Shown piece by piece: positions 10,204 to 18,479 of a stretch of 64,000 bases of DNA; the first letter of the stretch is position 1, and each line of letters starts with the position of its first letter. Origin of the DNA: Pseudomonas sp. ZH-FAD (GTDB taxonomy: Bacteria > Pseudomonadota > Gammaproteobacteria > Pseudomonadales > Pseudomonadaceae); contig NZ_PGLR01000005.1 in assembly GCF_002803095.1 (NCBI RefSeq), positions 115,517 through 179,516 of the forward strand, given 5' to 3'. The translations under genes and the position numbers were made by a program. The notes under the pieces are model-generated. The model saw only the letters and a list, made by a program, of their open reading frames with translations, was not told where the DNA came from and did no database searches.

Positions 10204-11127
10204 TCACCAAGGCTGTTGCGGCGCGGTCATATCGGCCAATTCCCTGGCGGTCAGTACCCGCGGCTCGAGCAACAGTTGCAGGCGTGAAATGGCGCGTTCG
10301 CCACTCAGGGCCCGATGCACCAGGCGCACCGCATGATCGCCCATGGCCTGCGGCTGCTGAAGCAACAGGGCGTGAATCTGTCCTTGTCTCACGGCATCGA
10401 ACAGCAGGTCGCCTCCATCGAAGCCGACGAAACCCACCGCACCGGCCTTGCCCAACTGGCGCAGGGCCGCCAGTGTCGCCCGGCTACTAGTGCCATTGGA
10501 GCTGAACAGGCCGTCAAGCTTGGGCAACTGCTCGCTCAGGGCATCGACAATGCGTTGACGGTCATCACCCAGGTAGGTGTCGAATACCACCTGCAACCCT
10601 GACGCCTGTGCCGCCAGCAGAAAGCCGCGCTCACGCTCCTCGGTCGATTGCAGCCCGGGACGCAAACGCAACACCCCGACCCTGCCACCTTGCCCGAGAC
10701 GCTCGGCCAGTTGTTGCCCGGCCAACTGACCTGCGAGGAAGTTGTCGGTCGCCACCAGTGCATAGGCGCCATCTCCCGCAACGCCGCGGTCGACATAGAC
10801 GGTGGGAATACCTTCGTCACGCAAGGCCGCTATCCGGGTATCGATGCCATCGCCAGCCGGGGCGATGATCAGCGCCTTGCAGCCCTGTGCAAGCACGCGA
10901 TCTATCAGTTGCAACTGCACCTCGACGCTGCCCTCCTGGGTCGGGCCGCGCGTATAGAGTTCCAATTGCAGCTCGTCAGCGGTGCGTCTCGCGCCGGCTT
11001 CCAACTCGCTCCAGAACGCCGATGTACCGGCCGGCACCATACCGATGCAGTCCCGCGCCCAGGCCGGCACAGGCGTCAGGAAAAGAGCAGCCAGCAACAG
11101 GCAAATGAAAGGGATGATTCTTGGCAT
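10204..11127 (-). CDS. Sugar-type (LacI/RbsB-like) periplasmic binding protein, orphan
   Basis: A 307-residue protein with signal peptide RIIPFICLLLAALFLTPVPA followed by WARDCIGMVPAGTSAFWSEL. The type I periplasmic-binding fold is shown by LIDRVLAQGCKALIIAPAG, VDRGVAGDGAYALVATDN, the GQLAGQQLAERLG hinge-side helix and GLFSSNGTSSRATLAALRQ. Family members bind ribose, other sugars or autoinducer-2. No ABC permease or ATPase is adjacent; it follows upstream of two family-3 binding proteins on the same strand. The role may be sensing through a membrane partner encoded elsewhere. Confidence 0.87.
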   Translation of the reverse strand: MPRIIPFICLLLAALFLTPVPAWARDCIGMVPAGTSAFWSELEAGARRTADELQLELYTRGPTQEGSVEVQLQLIDRVLAQGCKALIIAPAGDGIDTRIAALRDEGIPTVYVDRGVAGDGAYALVATDNFLAGQLAGQQLAERLGQGGRVGVLRLRPGLQSTEERERGFLLAAQASGLQVVFDTYLGDDRQRIVDALSEQLPKLDGLFSSNGTSSRATLAALRQLGKAGAVGFVGFDGGDLLFDAVRQGQIHALLLQQPQAMGDHAVRLVHRALSGERAISRLQLLLEPRVLTARELADMTAPQQPW

Positions 11128-11292
11128 GTTCGACTCCCAGGCCCTGCCATCACTTTAGCATCGCCAGCCAGCTCTTCTCTCCTGTCGGATGGCTGTCGAC
11201 TCATACTTTTTCACATTCAAAACCGACGGTCGGACTAGCCCTGGCGCGCCGGGCAGGCGATCATCGGTCTTCCTACGCAGACTCCAGCTACC

Positions 11293-12021
11293 ATGACCGC
11301 CACTACTGACAGCCGTACCCCGACGCACAAGCCCCGCCCGCTGATCGACCTGGCCATCAGCATCCTGATTCCCTCGTTCATCCTGATGAAACTCAGTGGC
11401 GAGCACCGCCTCGGCGCCGATGGTGCGCTGATTCTGGCCCTGGCGTTCCCGCTGGGCTGGGGCGCGTTCGAGCTGATCAAATATCGCAAATTCAACTTCA
11501 TCGCTCTGCTCGGCCTGATCAGCGTCGCGCTGACCGGCGGTATCGGCCTGCTCAAGCTCGACACCCAGTGGCTGGCAGTCAAGGAAGCACTGATTCCCGG
11601 TCTGATCGGCATTGCCGTGCTGGTTTCCACCCGCACCCGCTACCCGCTGATTCGCACCCTGCTGTTCAACAAGACGGTGCTCAATATCGACAAGATCCAC
11701 GATCGTCTGCAGCAAGGCGGCCATGTCGAGCACTTCGAGACGCGCCTGATGCGCGCGACCTACTGGCTCAGCGGCACCTTCTTCTTCTCCTCGTTCATGA
11801 ACTACGTGCTGGCCAAGTGGATCGTGGTCAGCCCGGCCGGCACCGAGGCCTTCAATGACGAACTGGGGCGCATGACCTTGCTCAGCTACCCGATGATCGC
11901 CATTCCCTCGATGATCATGCTGATGGCCATCTTCTACTACCTGTGGAAGACCATTCACGGCCTGACCGGCCTGAGCCTGGAAGAGATCATGGCCAACAGC
12001 GGCCAGGAATCGCAGTCCTGA
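11293..12021 (+). CDS. VC0807-family inner-membrane protein
   Basis: A 242-residue protein with about six hydrophobic segments (LIDLAISILIPSFILMK, LGADGALILALAFPLGWGAF, FIALLGLISVALTGGIGLL, EALIPGLIGIAVLV, TYWLSGTFFFSSFMNYVLA, LSYPMIAIPSMIMLMAIFYYL). The layout and the LNIDKIHDRL segment fit the VC0807 family, distantly like septation protein A. Function is unknown. It is divergent from the sugar-binding protein gene and is followed after 34 bases by the YqaA-like gene, so the two may be co-expressed. Confidence 0.8.
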   Translation: MTATTDSRTPTHKPRPLIDLAISILIPSFILMKLSGEHRLGADGALILALAFPLGWGAFELIKYRKFNFIALLGLISVALTGGIGLLKLDTQWLAVKEALIPGLIGIAVLVSTRTRYPLIRTLLFNKTVLNIDKIHDRLQQGGHVEHFETRLMRATYWLSGTFFFSSFMNYVLAKWIVVSPAGTEAFNDELGRMTLLSYPMIAIPSMIMLMAIFYYLWKTIHGLTGLSLEEIMANSGQESQS

Positions 12022-12055
12022 CCCCCGCCGGCCCTGCGGCCGGCGTGCTCCTGCC

Positions 12056-12493
12056 ATGCTGAGTCTGTCCGCCTATCCGGCACTGTTTCTCTCTGCCTTC
12101 GGCGCCGCGACGCTGCTGCCACTGCAGTCCGAAGCAGTGCTGGTCGCCCTCCTGCTGGCCGGCCAGCATCCGCTCTGGGCCTTGCTGCTGGTGGCGACCC
12201 TGGGCAATGTCCTAGGGTCCTGGGTCAACTGGCTGCTGGGCCGCTCCATCGAACACTATCGCGAGCGCCGCTGGTTCCCGGTCAGCCCGGCTCGGTTACA
12301 GCAGGCACAGGGTTGGTACGCGCGCTATGGGCGCTGGTCGCTGCTGCTGAGCTGGATGCCGGTGATCGGTGACCCACTGACCCTGGTCGCAGGCGTGATG
12401 CGTGAACGTCTGTGGATATTCATTGCCATCGTCACCCTGGCCAAAGCCGGTCGCTACGCCGTACTGGCCGCCCTCACCCTGGCCTGGATCTGA
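12056..12493 (+). CDS. YqaA-family (DedA/SNARE-associated-like) membrane protein
   Basis: A 145-residue membrane protein. The glycine-rich segment LLLVATLGNVLGSWVNWLLG, the YARYGRWSLLLSWMPVIGDPLTLVAG motif and the ending of hydrophobic segments fit the short YqaA branch of the DedA/VTT superfamily, whose larger members move or scramble lipids across membranes. The conserved proline-containing re-entrant region is visible (WMPVIGDP). It follows the VC0807-like gene closely and precedes another polytopic membrane protein, forming a run of three membrane-protein genes. Confidence 0.85.
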   Translation: MLSLSAYPALFLSAFGAATLLPLQSEAVLVALLLAGQHPLWALLLVATLGNVLGSWVNWLLGRSIEHYRERRWFPVSPARLQQAQGWYARYGRWSLLLSWMPVIGDPLTLVAGVMRERLWIFIAIVTLAKAGRYAVLAALTLAWI

Positions 12494-12684
12494 ATCGTGC
12501 AGCGACGGATACGCGCTTGCCTGTTGAGCGAAAGCAGTGCCTCCCTGATACTGCGCAGCGCGCCGCGAAGAGCACCAGCAGTCTGCGGCCGTCGCGAGCC
12601 GACCTACAAGGTCGTGAACATTAGCCTCGACAGGCTCCCTGGCCGGCAAGATCGCCTACCGGGCCTGTAGAGCGAGGAGTTGCA

Positions 12685-13659
12685 GTGTCTGTTGTCGAAG
12701 CCAAACCCAAGCTGAAACGCAGCGATCTGATCTGGACGCTGATCGGTCTGAGCGCCGTGGTCGCCTCCTGCTTCCTGCTCTACCGCGAGCTGCGTACCAT
12801 CTCCCTCGACGAGATCGCCGACAGCCTGCGTGCGATCAGCCATCTGAACTGGCTGCTGGCAGCCGGCTCGACCCTGGGCGCTTACTGGGCCCTGGCCTGG
12901 TACGACCGCATCGCCGTCGCCCATCTCGGCAAGCAGATTCCCTGGCGTTTCATCACCCTGTGCTCCTTCACCACCTATGCCCTGGCCCACAACATCGGTG
13001 CCTCGGTGTTCTCCGGTGCGGTGGTGCGCTATCGCGCCTACCGCAGCAAGGGCCTGACGCCGCAGGAAATCGGCATCCTCATCGTCTTCTGCTCCTTCAC
13101 CTTCGCCCTTGGCACCCTGCTGGCCAGCGGTTGCGTACTGATCGCCCAACCCGATCTGATCCACCGGGTCGCCAACATCAAGCCGCTGGTCTCGGTGGTC
13201 ATCGGCAGTGTGCTGCTGAGCCTGGTCGGCCTCTACGTGCTGGGCTCCTGGCGCCAGTTCAAACCCTGGACCCTGGGCAAGCTGCACGTGGAATATCCGC
13301 GCCTGCCCATCGTCGGTCGACAGTTGCTGGCTGGCCCGCTGGAATTGCTCTGTGCGGCGGCGATCATCTATTTCGCCCTGCCAGCCGACAATCACCCCGG
13401 CTATCTGATCGTGCTCGGCGTATTCCTTGCCTCCTTTTCGCTGGCGCTGCTGTCCCACGCGCCGGGTGGCCTGGGTGTGCTGGAAGTGACCTTCCTGGCG
13501 GCCCTGCCGGAAATTCCCGCCGCCGACGTGCTGGCCGCACTGATCGTGTTTCGCGTGTTCTACCTGCTGCTGCCCTTTGCCCTGTCGCTACTGGTAGTGC
13601 TGGGCTTCGAGTGGAGCCAGTGGAAGAACAAGCAGCAGAGCGGCAACCTGCCGTCCTGA
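12685..13659 (+). CDS. UPF0104 / lysylphosphatidylglycerol synthase transmembrane-region protein
   Basis: A 324-residue polytopic membrane protein starting at GTG 12685, with GAGGAG at 12674-12679 as ribosome site. It has the AHNIGASVFSGAVVRYRAYRSKGLT segment and the FSLALLSHAPGGLGVLEVTFLAALP motif that mark the transmembrane (flippase-like) domain of MprF/LPG synthases and the UPF0104 family. No aminoacyl-transferase domain follows, so it should not make aminoacylated lipids itself. Lipid transport or flipping is the usual suggestion for stand-alone members. Confidence 0.85.
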   Translation: MSVVEAKPKLKRSDLIWTLIGLSAVVASCFLLYRELRTISLDEIADSLRAISHLNWLLAAGSTLGAYWALAWYDRIAVAHLGKQIPWRFITLCSFTTYALAHNIGASVFSGAVVRYRAYRSKGLTPQEIGILIVFCSFTFALGTLLASGCVLIAQPDLIHRVANIKPLVSVVIGSVLLSLVGLYVLGSWRQFKPWTLGKLHVEYPRLPIVGRQLLAGPLELLCAAAIIYFALPADNHPGYLIVLGVFLASFSLALLSHAPGGLGVLEVTFLAALPEIPAADVLAALIVFRVFYLLLPFALSLLVVLGFEWSQWKNKQQSGNLPS

Positions 13660-13795
13660 CGACTCGCCGTCGCCGCGCCACTGACATAGAATGCGCGGCC
13701 ATTTTTGCGGCCTGCCATCCCTGGCGGCCACCCTTGGGGCCGTCGCTGCGCGACGTCAAAAATTTCTTCCGTCAATTTTTCCGGCCCTGCGTTCC

Positions 13796-15061
13796 ATGTC
13801 CTTTTCCACTCCCGCCCGCGCCTGCGGCATCGACTTCGGCACCTCCAATTCCACTGTCGGCTGGCTACGCCCAGGCCAGGACAGTTTGCTGACACTGGAG
13901 GACGGCAAGATCACCCTGCCCTCGGTGATTTTTTTCAACACCGAGGAGCGCCGCCCGGTCTACGGCCGCCTGGCCCTGCACGAATATCTGGAAGGCTACG
14001 AGGGGCGCCTGATGCGCTCACTCAAGAGCCTGCTGGGCTCCAAGCTGCTGAAAAGCGAAACCACGGTGCTGGGCAGCGCCCTGCCGTTCAAGGACCTGCT
14101 CGGCTTCTTTATCGGCGAGCTGAAAAAACGTGCCGAAGCCCAGGCCGAACGCGCCTTCGAGGAAGTGGTGCTGGGCCGCCCGGTATTCTTCGTCGACGAC
14201 GACCCGGCGGCCGACCAGGAAGCGCAGAACACCCTGGTGGCCGTGGCGCACAAGCTCGGCTTCAAGGAGGTGTCGTTCCAGTACGAGCCCATCGCCGCGG
14301 CCTTCGACTACGAGTCGAGCCTGGCGCGCGAGGAGCTGGTGCTGATCGTCGATATCGGCGGCGGCACCTCGGACTTCTCCCTGGTGCGTCTGGCCCCTGA
14401 GCGCCACCATCTGGCCGAGCGCCAGGGCGACATCCTCGCCACCGGCGGCGTGCATATCGGCGGCACCGACTTCGACAAGCAGCTGTCGCTGGCCGGGGTG
14501 ATGCCGCTGTTCGGCTACGGCAGCCGGATGAAGAGCGACGCCTTCATGCCCACCAGCTACCACCTCAACCTGGCCACCTGGCACACCATCAACGCGCTGT
14601 ACGCGCAGAAGACCCAGCTGGCCCTGCAGAACATGCGCTACGACATCGTCGACGCCACCGGCATCGACCGCCTGTTCGGCCTGATCGAGCAGCGCGCCGG
14701 GCACTGGCTGGCGATGCAGGTGGAAGAGAGCAAGATCGCCCTCAGCGAGCAGGAGGCGCGCGCCATCGACCTGTCGCGCGTGGAGCCGGGCCTGATCGCC
14801 GAGCTGACCCGCCCGCTGTTCGAGAATGCCATCGAGCCGCTGCTCGAACGCATCCGCGCCAGCCTTACGCAGTTACTTGCCGATGCCGGCATCGCTGCCA
14901 AGCAGGTCGATACGCTGTTCTTCACCGGTGGCTCCAGCGGCGTGCCGGCGCTGCGCCAGAGCGTCGCGGCCATGCTGCCCAATGCGCGCAGCGTGGAAGG
15001 CAACACCTTCGGCAGCATCGGCAGCGGCCTAGCCATCGAAGCGAAGAAGCGCTACGGCTGA
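13796..15061 (+). CDS. Hsp70-family protein (YegD-like)
   Basis: A protein of 421 residues with the actin/Hsp70 ATPase fold and no substrate-binding domain. The phosphate-1 motif CGIDFGTSNSTVGWL is near the N-terminus, phosphate-2 VLIVDIGGGTSDFSLVRL lies near residues 181-198, and the adenosine motif FFTGGSSGVPALRQ near 378-391. This is the YegD form of about 420-450 residues; P. aeruginosa has a corresponding probable heat-shock protein (PA4873). The frame is open further upstream, but the ATG at 13796 starts the protein shortly before the ATPase motif. Clients and co-chaperones are unknown. Confidence 0.9.
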   Translation: MSFSTPARACGIDFGTSNSTVGWLRPGQDSLLTLEDGKITLPSVIFFNTEERRPVYGRLALHEYLEGYEGRLMRSLKSLLGSKLLKSETTVLGSALPFKDLLGFFIGELKKRAEAQAERAFEEVVLGRPVFFVDDDPAADQEAQNTLVAVAHKLGFKEVSFQYEPIAAAFDYESSLAREELVLIVDIGGGTSDFSLVRLAPERHHLAERQGDILATGGVHIGGTDFDKQLSLAGVMPLFGYGSRMKSDAFMPTSYHLNLATWHTINALYAQKTQLALQNMRYDIVDATGIDRLFGLIEQRAGHWLAMQVEESKIALSEQEARAIDLSRVEPGLIAELTRPLFENAIEPLLERIRASLTQLLADAGIAAKQVDTLFFTGGSSGVPALRQSVAAMLPNARSVEGNTFGSIGSGLAIEAKKRYG

Positions 15062-15155
15062 GCCGATTCTGTTTCCAAATGCTGCCCGTACGTCGCAGCA
15101 TCGGTTATAGGGTCTAGGTTTACCCGGTGTTCAATCAGCTCACCGGGTGATCGCC

Positions 15156-15512
15156 ATGCTGAAGAAACTGCTGCTCCTCACCACCACACTTGGTCTGCTG
15201 CTAGCTGGTGCCATTGCCCAGGCCCACCATGGCTGGAGCTCCTACGACGCCGATCAGCTCCTGACCCTGGAAGTGCCGCTGCAGACCGTCAATTACCGCA
15301 ACCCGCACGCCGACGTGAGCATCGAGCAAGACGGGCGCACCTGGCAGGTGATCCTCGCCCCGATCAGCCGCCTGCAGGCGCGTGGCCTGCCGGAAGCCGA
15401 CCTCACAGCGGGCAAGACCGTGACCATAGTCGGCTACCCGCGCAAGGACGGCACCGCAGAGATCCGCGCCGAGCGCATCATCGTCGACGGTCGCACCATC
15501 GAACTGCGCTAG
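15156..15512 (+). CDS. DUF6152-type small exported protein
   Basis: A 118-residue protein with a clear signal peptide (LKKLLLLTTTLGLLLAGAIA) and a mature start AHHGWSSYDADQLLTLEV. The HHGWSSYD motif, an NPHADVSIE segment and IVGYPRKDG suggest a small OB-like beta barrel, as in DUF6152 proteins. A GTG start at 15147 is also possible. The next gene begins directly after its stop, so the two are translationally coupled. The histidine pair at the mature N-terminus could bind a metal, which is inference only. Confidence 0.78.
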   Translation: MLKKLLLLTTTLGLLLAGAIAQAHHGWSSYDADQLLTLEVPLQTVNYRNPHADVSIEQDGRTWQVILAPISRLQARGLPEADLTAGKTVTIVGYPRKDGTAEIRAERIIVDGRTIELR

Positions 15513-15995
15513 ATGGACAGCCTGATCGCCTGGGCCGCCTGGCTGGAAGCCTCGCCACTGGGTGAGCAGATGCGCAGCTCGGCACTGCTCTACCCGGCGC
15601 TCAACCTGCTGCATCTGCTTGGCCTGGTGCTGCTGCTTGGGCCCATGCTGCTGCTCGATGCGCGCCTGCTCGGCGCCGGCCGCGCTTTCTCCCTGCCTGC
15701 CGTATCGCAGGTGTTGACACCACTGGCAGTGGTCGGCCTCGTATTACTACTGGGCAGCGGCTTCTGTCTGTTCGCCGCCGACGCCGGGCCGCTGGCAGTC
15801 GACCGCCTGCTGCAGCTCAAGCTGCTGCTGATCATTCTGGGCGTCGCCAATGCTCTGCTGTTTCGTCATCTGTGGAGTGCCCGGTTGAGCGACTGGGATA
15901 CGCATGCGCCACTGTTCGGTCGATTACAGGCGGCGCTGTCGCTGCTGGCGTGGATACTGGTGATGAGCCTCGGCCGCCTGCTGGCCTACTTCTAG
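15513..15995 (+). CDS. DUF6644-type small membrane protein
   Basis: A 160-residue protein with four strong hydrophobic segments (LLYPALNLLHLLGLVLLLGP, LTPLAVVGLVLLLGSGFCLF, LLQLKLLLIILGVANALLF and LQAALSLLAWILVMSLGRLL). The histidine in the first segment (NLLHLLG) is conserved in this kind of protein and could bind haem or metal, which is inference. Its ATG directly follows the stop of the DUF6152-type gene, so the exported protein and this membrane protein are probably partners. No enzyme motif is seen. Confidence 0.78.
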   Translation: MDSLIAWAAWLEASPLGEQMRSSALLYPALNLLHLLGLVLLLGPMLLLDARLLGAGRAFSLPAVSQVLTPLAVVGLVLLLGSGFCLFAADAGPLAVDRLLQLKLLLIILGVANALLFRHLWSARLSDWDTHAPLFGRLQAALSLLAWILVMSLGRLLAYF

Positions 15996-16014
15996 CGCAG
16001 CGCGCTTTGCCTTA

Positions 16015-16228
16015 ACAGGACGTTGAAAACTACCTACATTGGCAATACTGCGTTAAAAACGACCTCGCGTGCGAGCCCAGTCAAAATGCTCATTTACAAA
16101 TATGTAAACTGCGCTTTTTCGGTCGTTTGACTCGCTGGCGCTCGCCCTTCGAGCCAGCCTGCGGCTGTTACTCCCGTTGGTCGTTGCGCCTTGTCTTGCC
16201 TGCCTCGCCTACGTTTTCAACGACCTGT
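16015..16228. mobile_element. MITE-like dispersed repeat, copy A, flanked by TA
   Basis: The element fills most of the gap between 15995 and 16267. Its ends are inverted repeats matching at 16 of 17 positions (16014-16030 and 16213-16229) and the element between 16015 and 16228 is flanked on both sides by TA, as for Tc1/mariner or IS630-type insertions. It has no coding capacity. A central block (CTGCGTTAAAAAC; GCTCATTTACA, then GTAAACT) recurs in the repeat at 22696-22837, so it is a dispersed family. Confidence 0.7.
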
Positions 16229-16266
16229 TATCCTGCGCGCCTTCGCCCTCGAACAGGAATGCCCCG

Positions 16267-16800
16267 ATGAAAGCCCAGCTGGAAGAACTGATCGCCAAGA
16301 TAAGCTCCGGCTGCCTGGCCGAGGACGAGATCGCGCGTATCGCCGACGAAGCGGCGCAGGCCTATGCCGACCCGGCCGCCTTCCTCGCCGCCAATCCGGA
16401 CGTCAACTACGACGATGAATTCCCCATTCCGCTGGGCGAATGGGTGGTGGTCGGCAGCCTGCCGGATACCGTGCTGTTCCAGGCCGACAGCTATGAAGAG
16501 CTGTTCCAGCGCATCACCGAATCCTTCGGCCCGCAGGTGCAATTCGTGCTCAAGCCCAAGCAACTGGCCAAGACCGAGCCGCTCAAGGCGCTCAACCGTA
16601 TTCAGGTGCAGCTCTCGGCGCTGTCGCCGGAAACCGGCGGCTATGTGCTGGTGGACTTCAGCGAACCGCTGGACGACGAGCTGCAGGCTGTACTGGTGTA
16701 CGCCAGCGACCTGCCGCGGGTGATGGAGCTGGCGGTGGAAGTGGGCATCTATGCCGCTCCGGCGCTGGAAGCTCTGCAGGCAGAGCTGAACCAGGCGTGA
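16267..16800 (+). CDS. Conserved hypothetical protein, unknown function
   Basis: A 177-residue soluble, acidic protein starting MKAQLEELIAKISSGCLAED. It contains AYADPAAFLAANPDVNYDDEFPIPLGEWVVVGSLPDTVLFQADSYEELFQ and VLVDFSEPLDDELQAVLVYASDLPRVME only in outline; I recognise no domain, catalytic motif, signal peptide or membrane segment. The frame is open from 16177, but those codons lie inside the TA-flanked repeat, so ATG 16267 is preferred. Its stop overlaps the GTG start of the VOC gene (GTGA), so the two are translated together. Confidence 0.75.
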   Translation: MKAQLEELIAKISSGCLAEDEIARIADEAAQAYADPAAFLAANPDVNYDDEFPIPLGEWVVVGSLPDTVLFQADSYEELFQRITESFGPQVQFVLKPKQLAKTEPLKALNRIQVQLSALSPETGGYVLVDFSEPLDDELQAVLVYASDLPRVMELAVEVGIYAAPALEALQAELNQA

Positions 16801-17225
16801 GCCAAACGCGTCTGCCGGCCCTGACGCCAGAACTGCAAGTCGGTGATCTGCAAGCCAGTCTGACGTTCTACCAACAGGTGCTGGGTTTCAGCCTGCTGTA
16901 TCAACGCCCCGAGGATGGCTTTGCAGCCATCGTTCTGGGTGAAGCCGCATTGATGCTGGAGCAGATCGACCAGCACGCTCGGCCAAACGATCCCTGGACG
17001 ATAATGCCGCTCGACCGACCGCTGGGACGCGGCATCAATCTGCAGATCGACGTGGCTGATCTGCAGCCGCTGTATCAGGCTTTGCTCGCCAATGACGTAC
17101 CGCTGCGCCTGCCACCGGAGACGGTGGACTACCGCACTGGCGACAGCTGGGTCAGGGTGCGCCAGCTGATGATCCAGGACCCGGATGGTTACCTGCTACG
17201 TTTCAGCCAAGTTCTTGATCGCTGA
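16797..17225 (+). CDS. VOC-family (glyoxalase/bleomycin-resistance fold) protein
   Basis: A 142-residue protein with the paired beta-alpha-beta-beta-beta modules of the vicinal oxygen chelate fold: LTPELQVGDLQASLTFYQQV then LGFSLLYQRPEDGFAAIVLG, and the second half LQIDVADLQPLYQALLANDV then RQLMIQDPDGYLLRFSQ. Family members are dioxygenases, glyoxalase I, or antibiotic-binding proteins; the exact substrate cannot be read. The first metal-ligand position is not an obvious histidine, so a binding rather than catalytic role is possible. GTG start, overlapping the preceding gene by four bases. Confidence 0.85.
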   Translation: MSQTRLPALTPELQVGDLQASLTFYQQVLGFSLLYQRPEDGFAAIVLGEAALMLEQIDQHARPNDPWTIMPLDRPLGRGINLQIDVADLQPLYQALLANDVPLRLPPETVDYRTGDSWVRVRQLMIQDPDGYLLRFSQVLDR

Positions 17226-17244
17226 CGCACTCACTGCTCAGCCC

Positions 17245-17305
17245 GTAGCCCGGATGAAATCCGGGGCAAAGCAGGCCAATCGCTCGCGGATTGCATCCGG
17301 GCTAC
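17245..17305. repeat. Palindromic repeat (GTAGCCCGGATG type)
   Basis: Perfect 12-bp inverted arms GTAGCCCGGATG (17245-17256) and CATCCGGGCTAC (17294-17305), with an inner CCGGATGAAATCCGG palindrome. It lies between the convergent VOC and alcohol dehydrogenase genes. Its right arm contains the TAG stop codon of the dehydrogenase on the minus strand. A second copy lies at 19894-19952. Confidence 0.8.
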
Positions 17306-18471
17306 AAGGCCCCGCGCAGTGCTTTCTCGAACAACGCGCTGTATTGCGCGGCGCTGAAGGCGATGGGGTTGGTGCCCGCCGAGGGGTCGACCTCGGCCAT
17401 TCGTCCCACCTGCTCGATGCGTGCATCGTCGATGCCGATTTCGCCCAGGCTGTGGGCGATACCCACTTCGCTGCGCAGCGCCAGCACCCAGTCCAGCACC
17501 GCCTCGAAGCCACTGCCCGGTAGCGCCAAATAACGCGCCATCTTTTCCATTTGCGGCTCGATGGCACCGCGATTGGCCGCCAGCACGTAAGGCATCAGCA
17601 CTGCGTTGAGCAGGCCGTGATGGGCGTCGTACAGCGCCCCCAGGGGATGGGCCAGCGCGTGCATGGCACCGAGGCCACGCTGGAAGGCGGTGGCGCCCAT
17701 GCTTGAGGCCACCAACATCTGCAGCCGCGCCTCGACGTCGGTACCCTGACTGACCGCACGCGGCAGGTATTGCTGCACCAGGCGCATGCCTTCCAGGGCG
17801 ATGCCCTCGGCCATGGGATGAAACAGCGGCGAGCAGAACGCCTCCAGGCTGTGCGACAGGGCGTCCATGCCGGTGGCGGCGGTGATCTTGGCCGGCAGGC
17901 CGACGGTCAGCTCGGGGTCGAGGATCACCAGCGCCGGCAGCATGCGCGCGTGGAAGATGATGCGCTTGATATGCGCCGCGTCGTCGGTGATCACCGAGGC
18001 GCGGCCGACTTCCGAGCCGGTGCCGGCGGTGGTCGGCACCGCCACCACCGGCGCCATGCCAGCGACGTTGACCCGGCTGGTGTTGTCGCCGATGTCCTCG
18101 AAATCCCACAGCGGCCGGTCCTGGCCGACCATCAGGGCGATGGCCTTGCCGGCATCCAGCGCCGAGCCGCCGCCGAAGGCGATCACCCCGTCATGTCCGC
18201 CGGCCTTGAACGCCGCTACACCGTCCGTCACGTTGGCGCCGGTGGGGTTGCCCTTGATCGCCGAGAACAGCCCTGCCTTCAGCCCGGCGTCGCGGCACTG
18301 GCGCAGCGCCGCGTCGATCATCGGCAACGCCGCCAGGCCGGGGTCGGTACACAGCAGCGGCGCACGCATGCCGAGCTGGCGGCAGGCCTCGGCCAGCTCG
18401 CTGATGCGGCCAACGCCGACGCGCATCGAGGTGGGGTAATTCCAGTTCATGCGGTACTGATCGAGAGTCAT
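17302..18471 (-). CDS. Iron-containing alcohol dehydrogenase
   Basis: A protein of 389 residues of the Fe-dependent group III alcohol dehydrogenases. Nucleotide binding is seen in VIAFGGGSALDAGKAIALM and VAVPTTAGTGSEVGRASVI; the metal ligands lie in KITAATGMDALSHSLEAF and GLGAMHALAHPLGALYDAHHG. It oxidises an alcohol to the aldehyde with NAD(P), or the reverse. A GTG at 18483 is possible, but the ATG at 18471 has a GAGG site correctly placed. It directly follows the aldehyde dehydrogenase gene (8-base gap) and should channel its product to it. Confidence 0.92.
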   Translation of the reverse strand: MTLDQYRMNWNYPTSMRVGVGRISELAEACRQLGMRAPLLCTDPGLAALPMIDAALRQCRDAGLKAGLFSAIKGNPTGANVTDGVAAFKAGGHDGVIAFGGGSALDAGKAIALMVGQDRPLWDFEDIGDNTSRVNVAGMAPVVAVPTTAGTGSEVGRASVITDDAAHIKRIIFHARMLPALVILDPELTVGLPAKITAATGMDALSHSLEAFCSPLFHPMAEGIALEGMRLVQQYLPRAVSQGTDVEARLQMLVASSMGATAFQRGLGAMHALAHPLGALYDAHHGLLNAVLMPYVLAANRGAIEPQMEKMARYLALPGSGFEAVLDWVLALRSEVGIAHSLGEIGIDDARIEQVGRMAEVDPSAGTNPIAFSAAQYSALFEKALRGAL

Positions 18472-18479
18472 TGCGCGCC

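Noticed and set aside
12494..12684. The gap between the YqaA-like and UPF0104 genes as a site of a small RNA
   Set aside because: No terminator, promoter or strong fold was visible; nothing supports a gene.
13705..14400. A 231-codon frame overlapping the Hsp70-like gene
   Set aside because: Shadow frame; the Hsp70 motifs are in the other frame.
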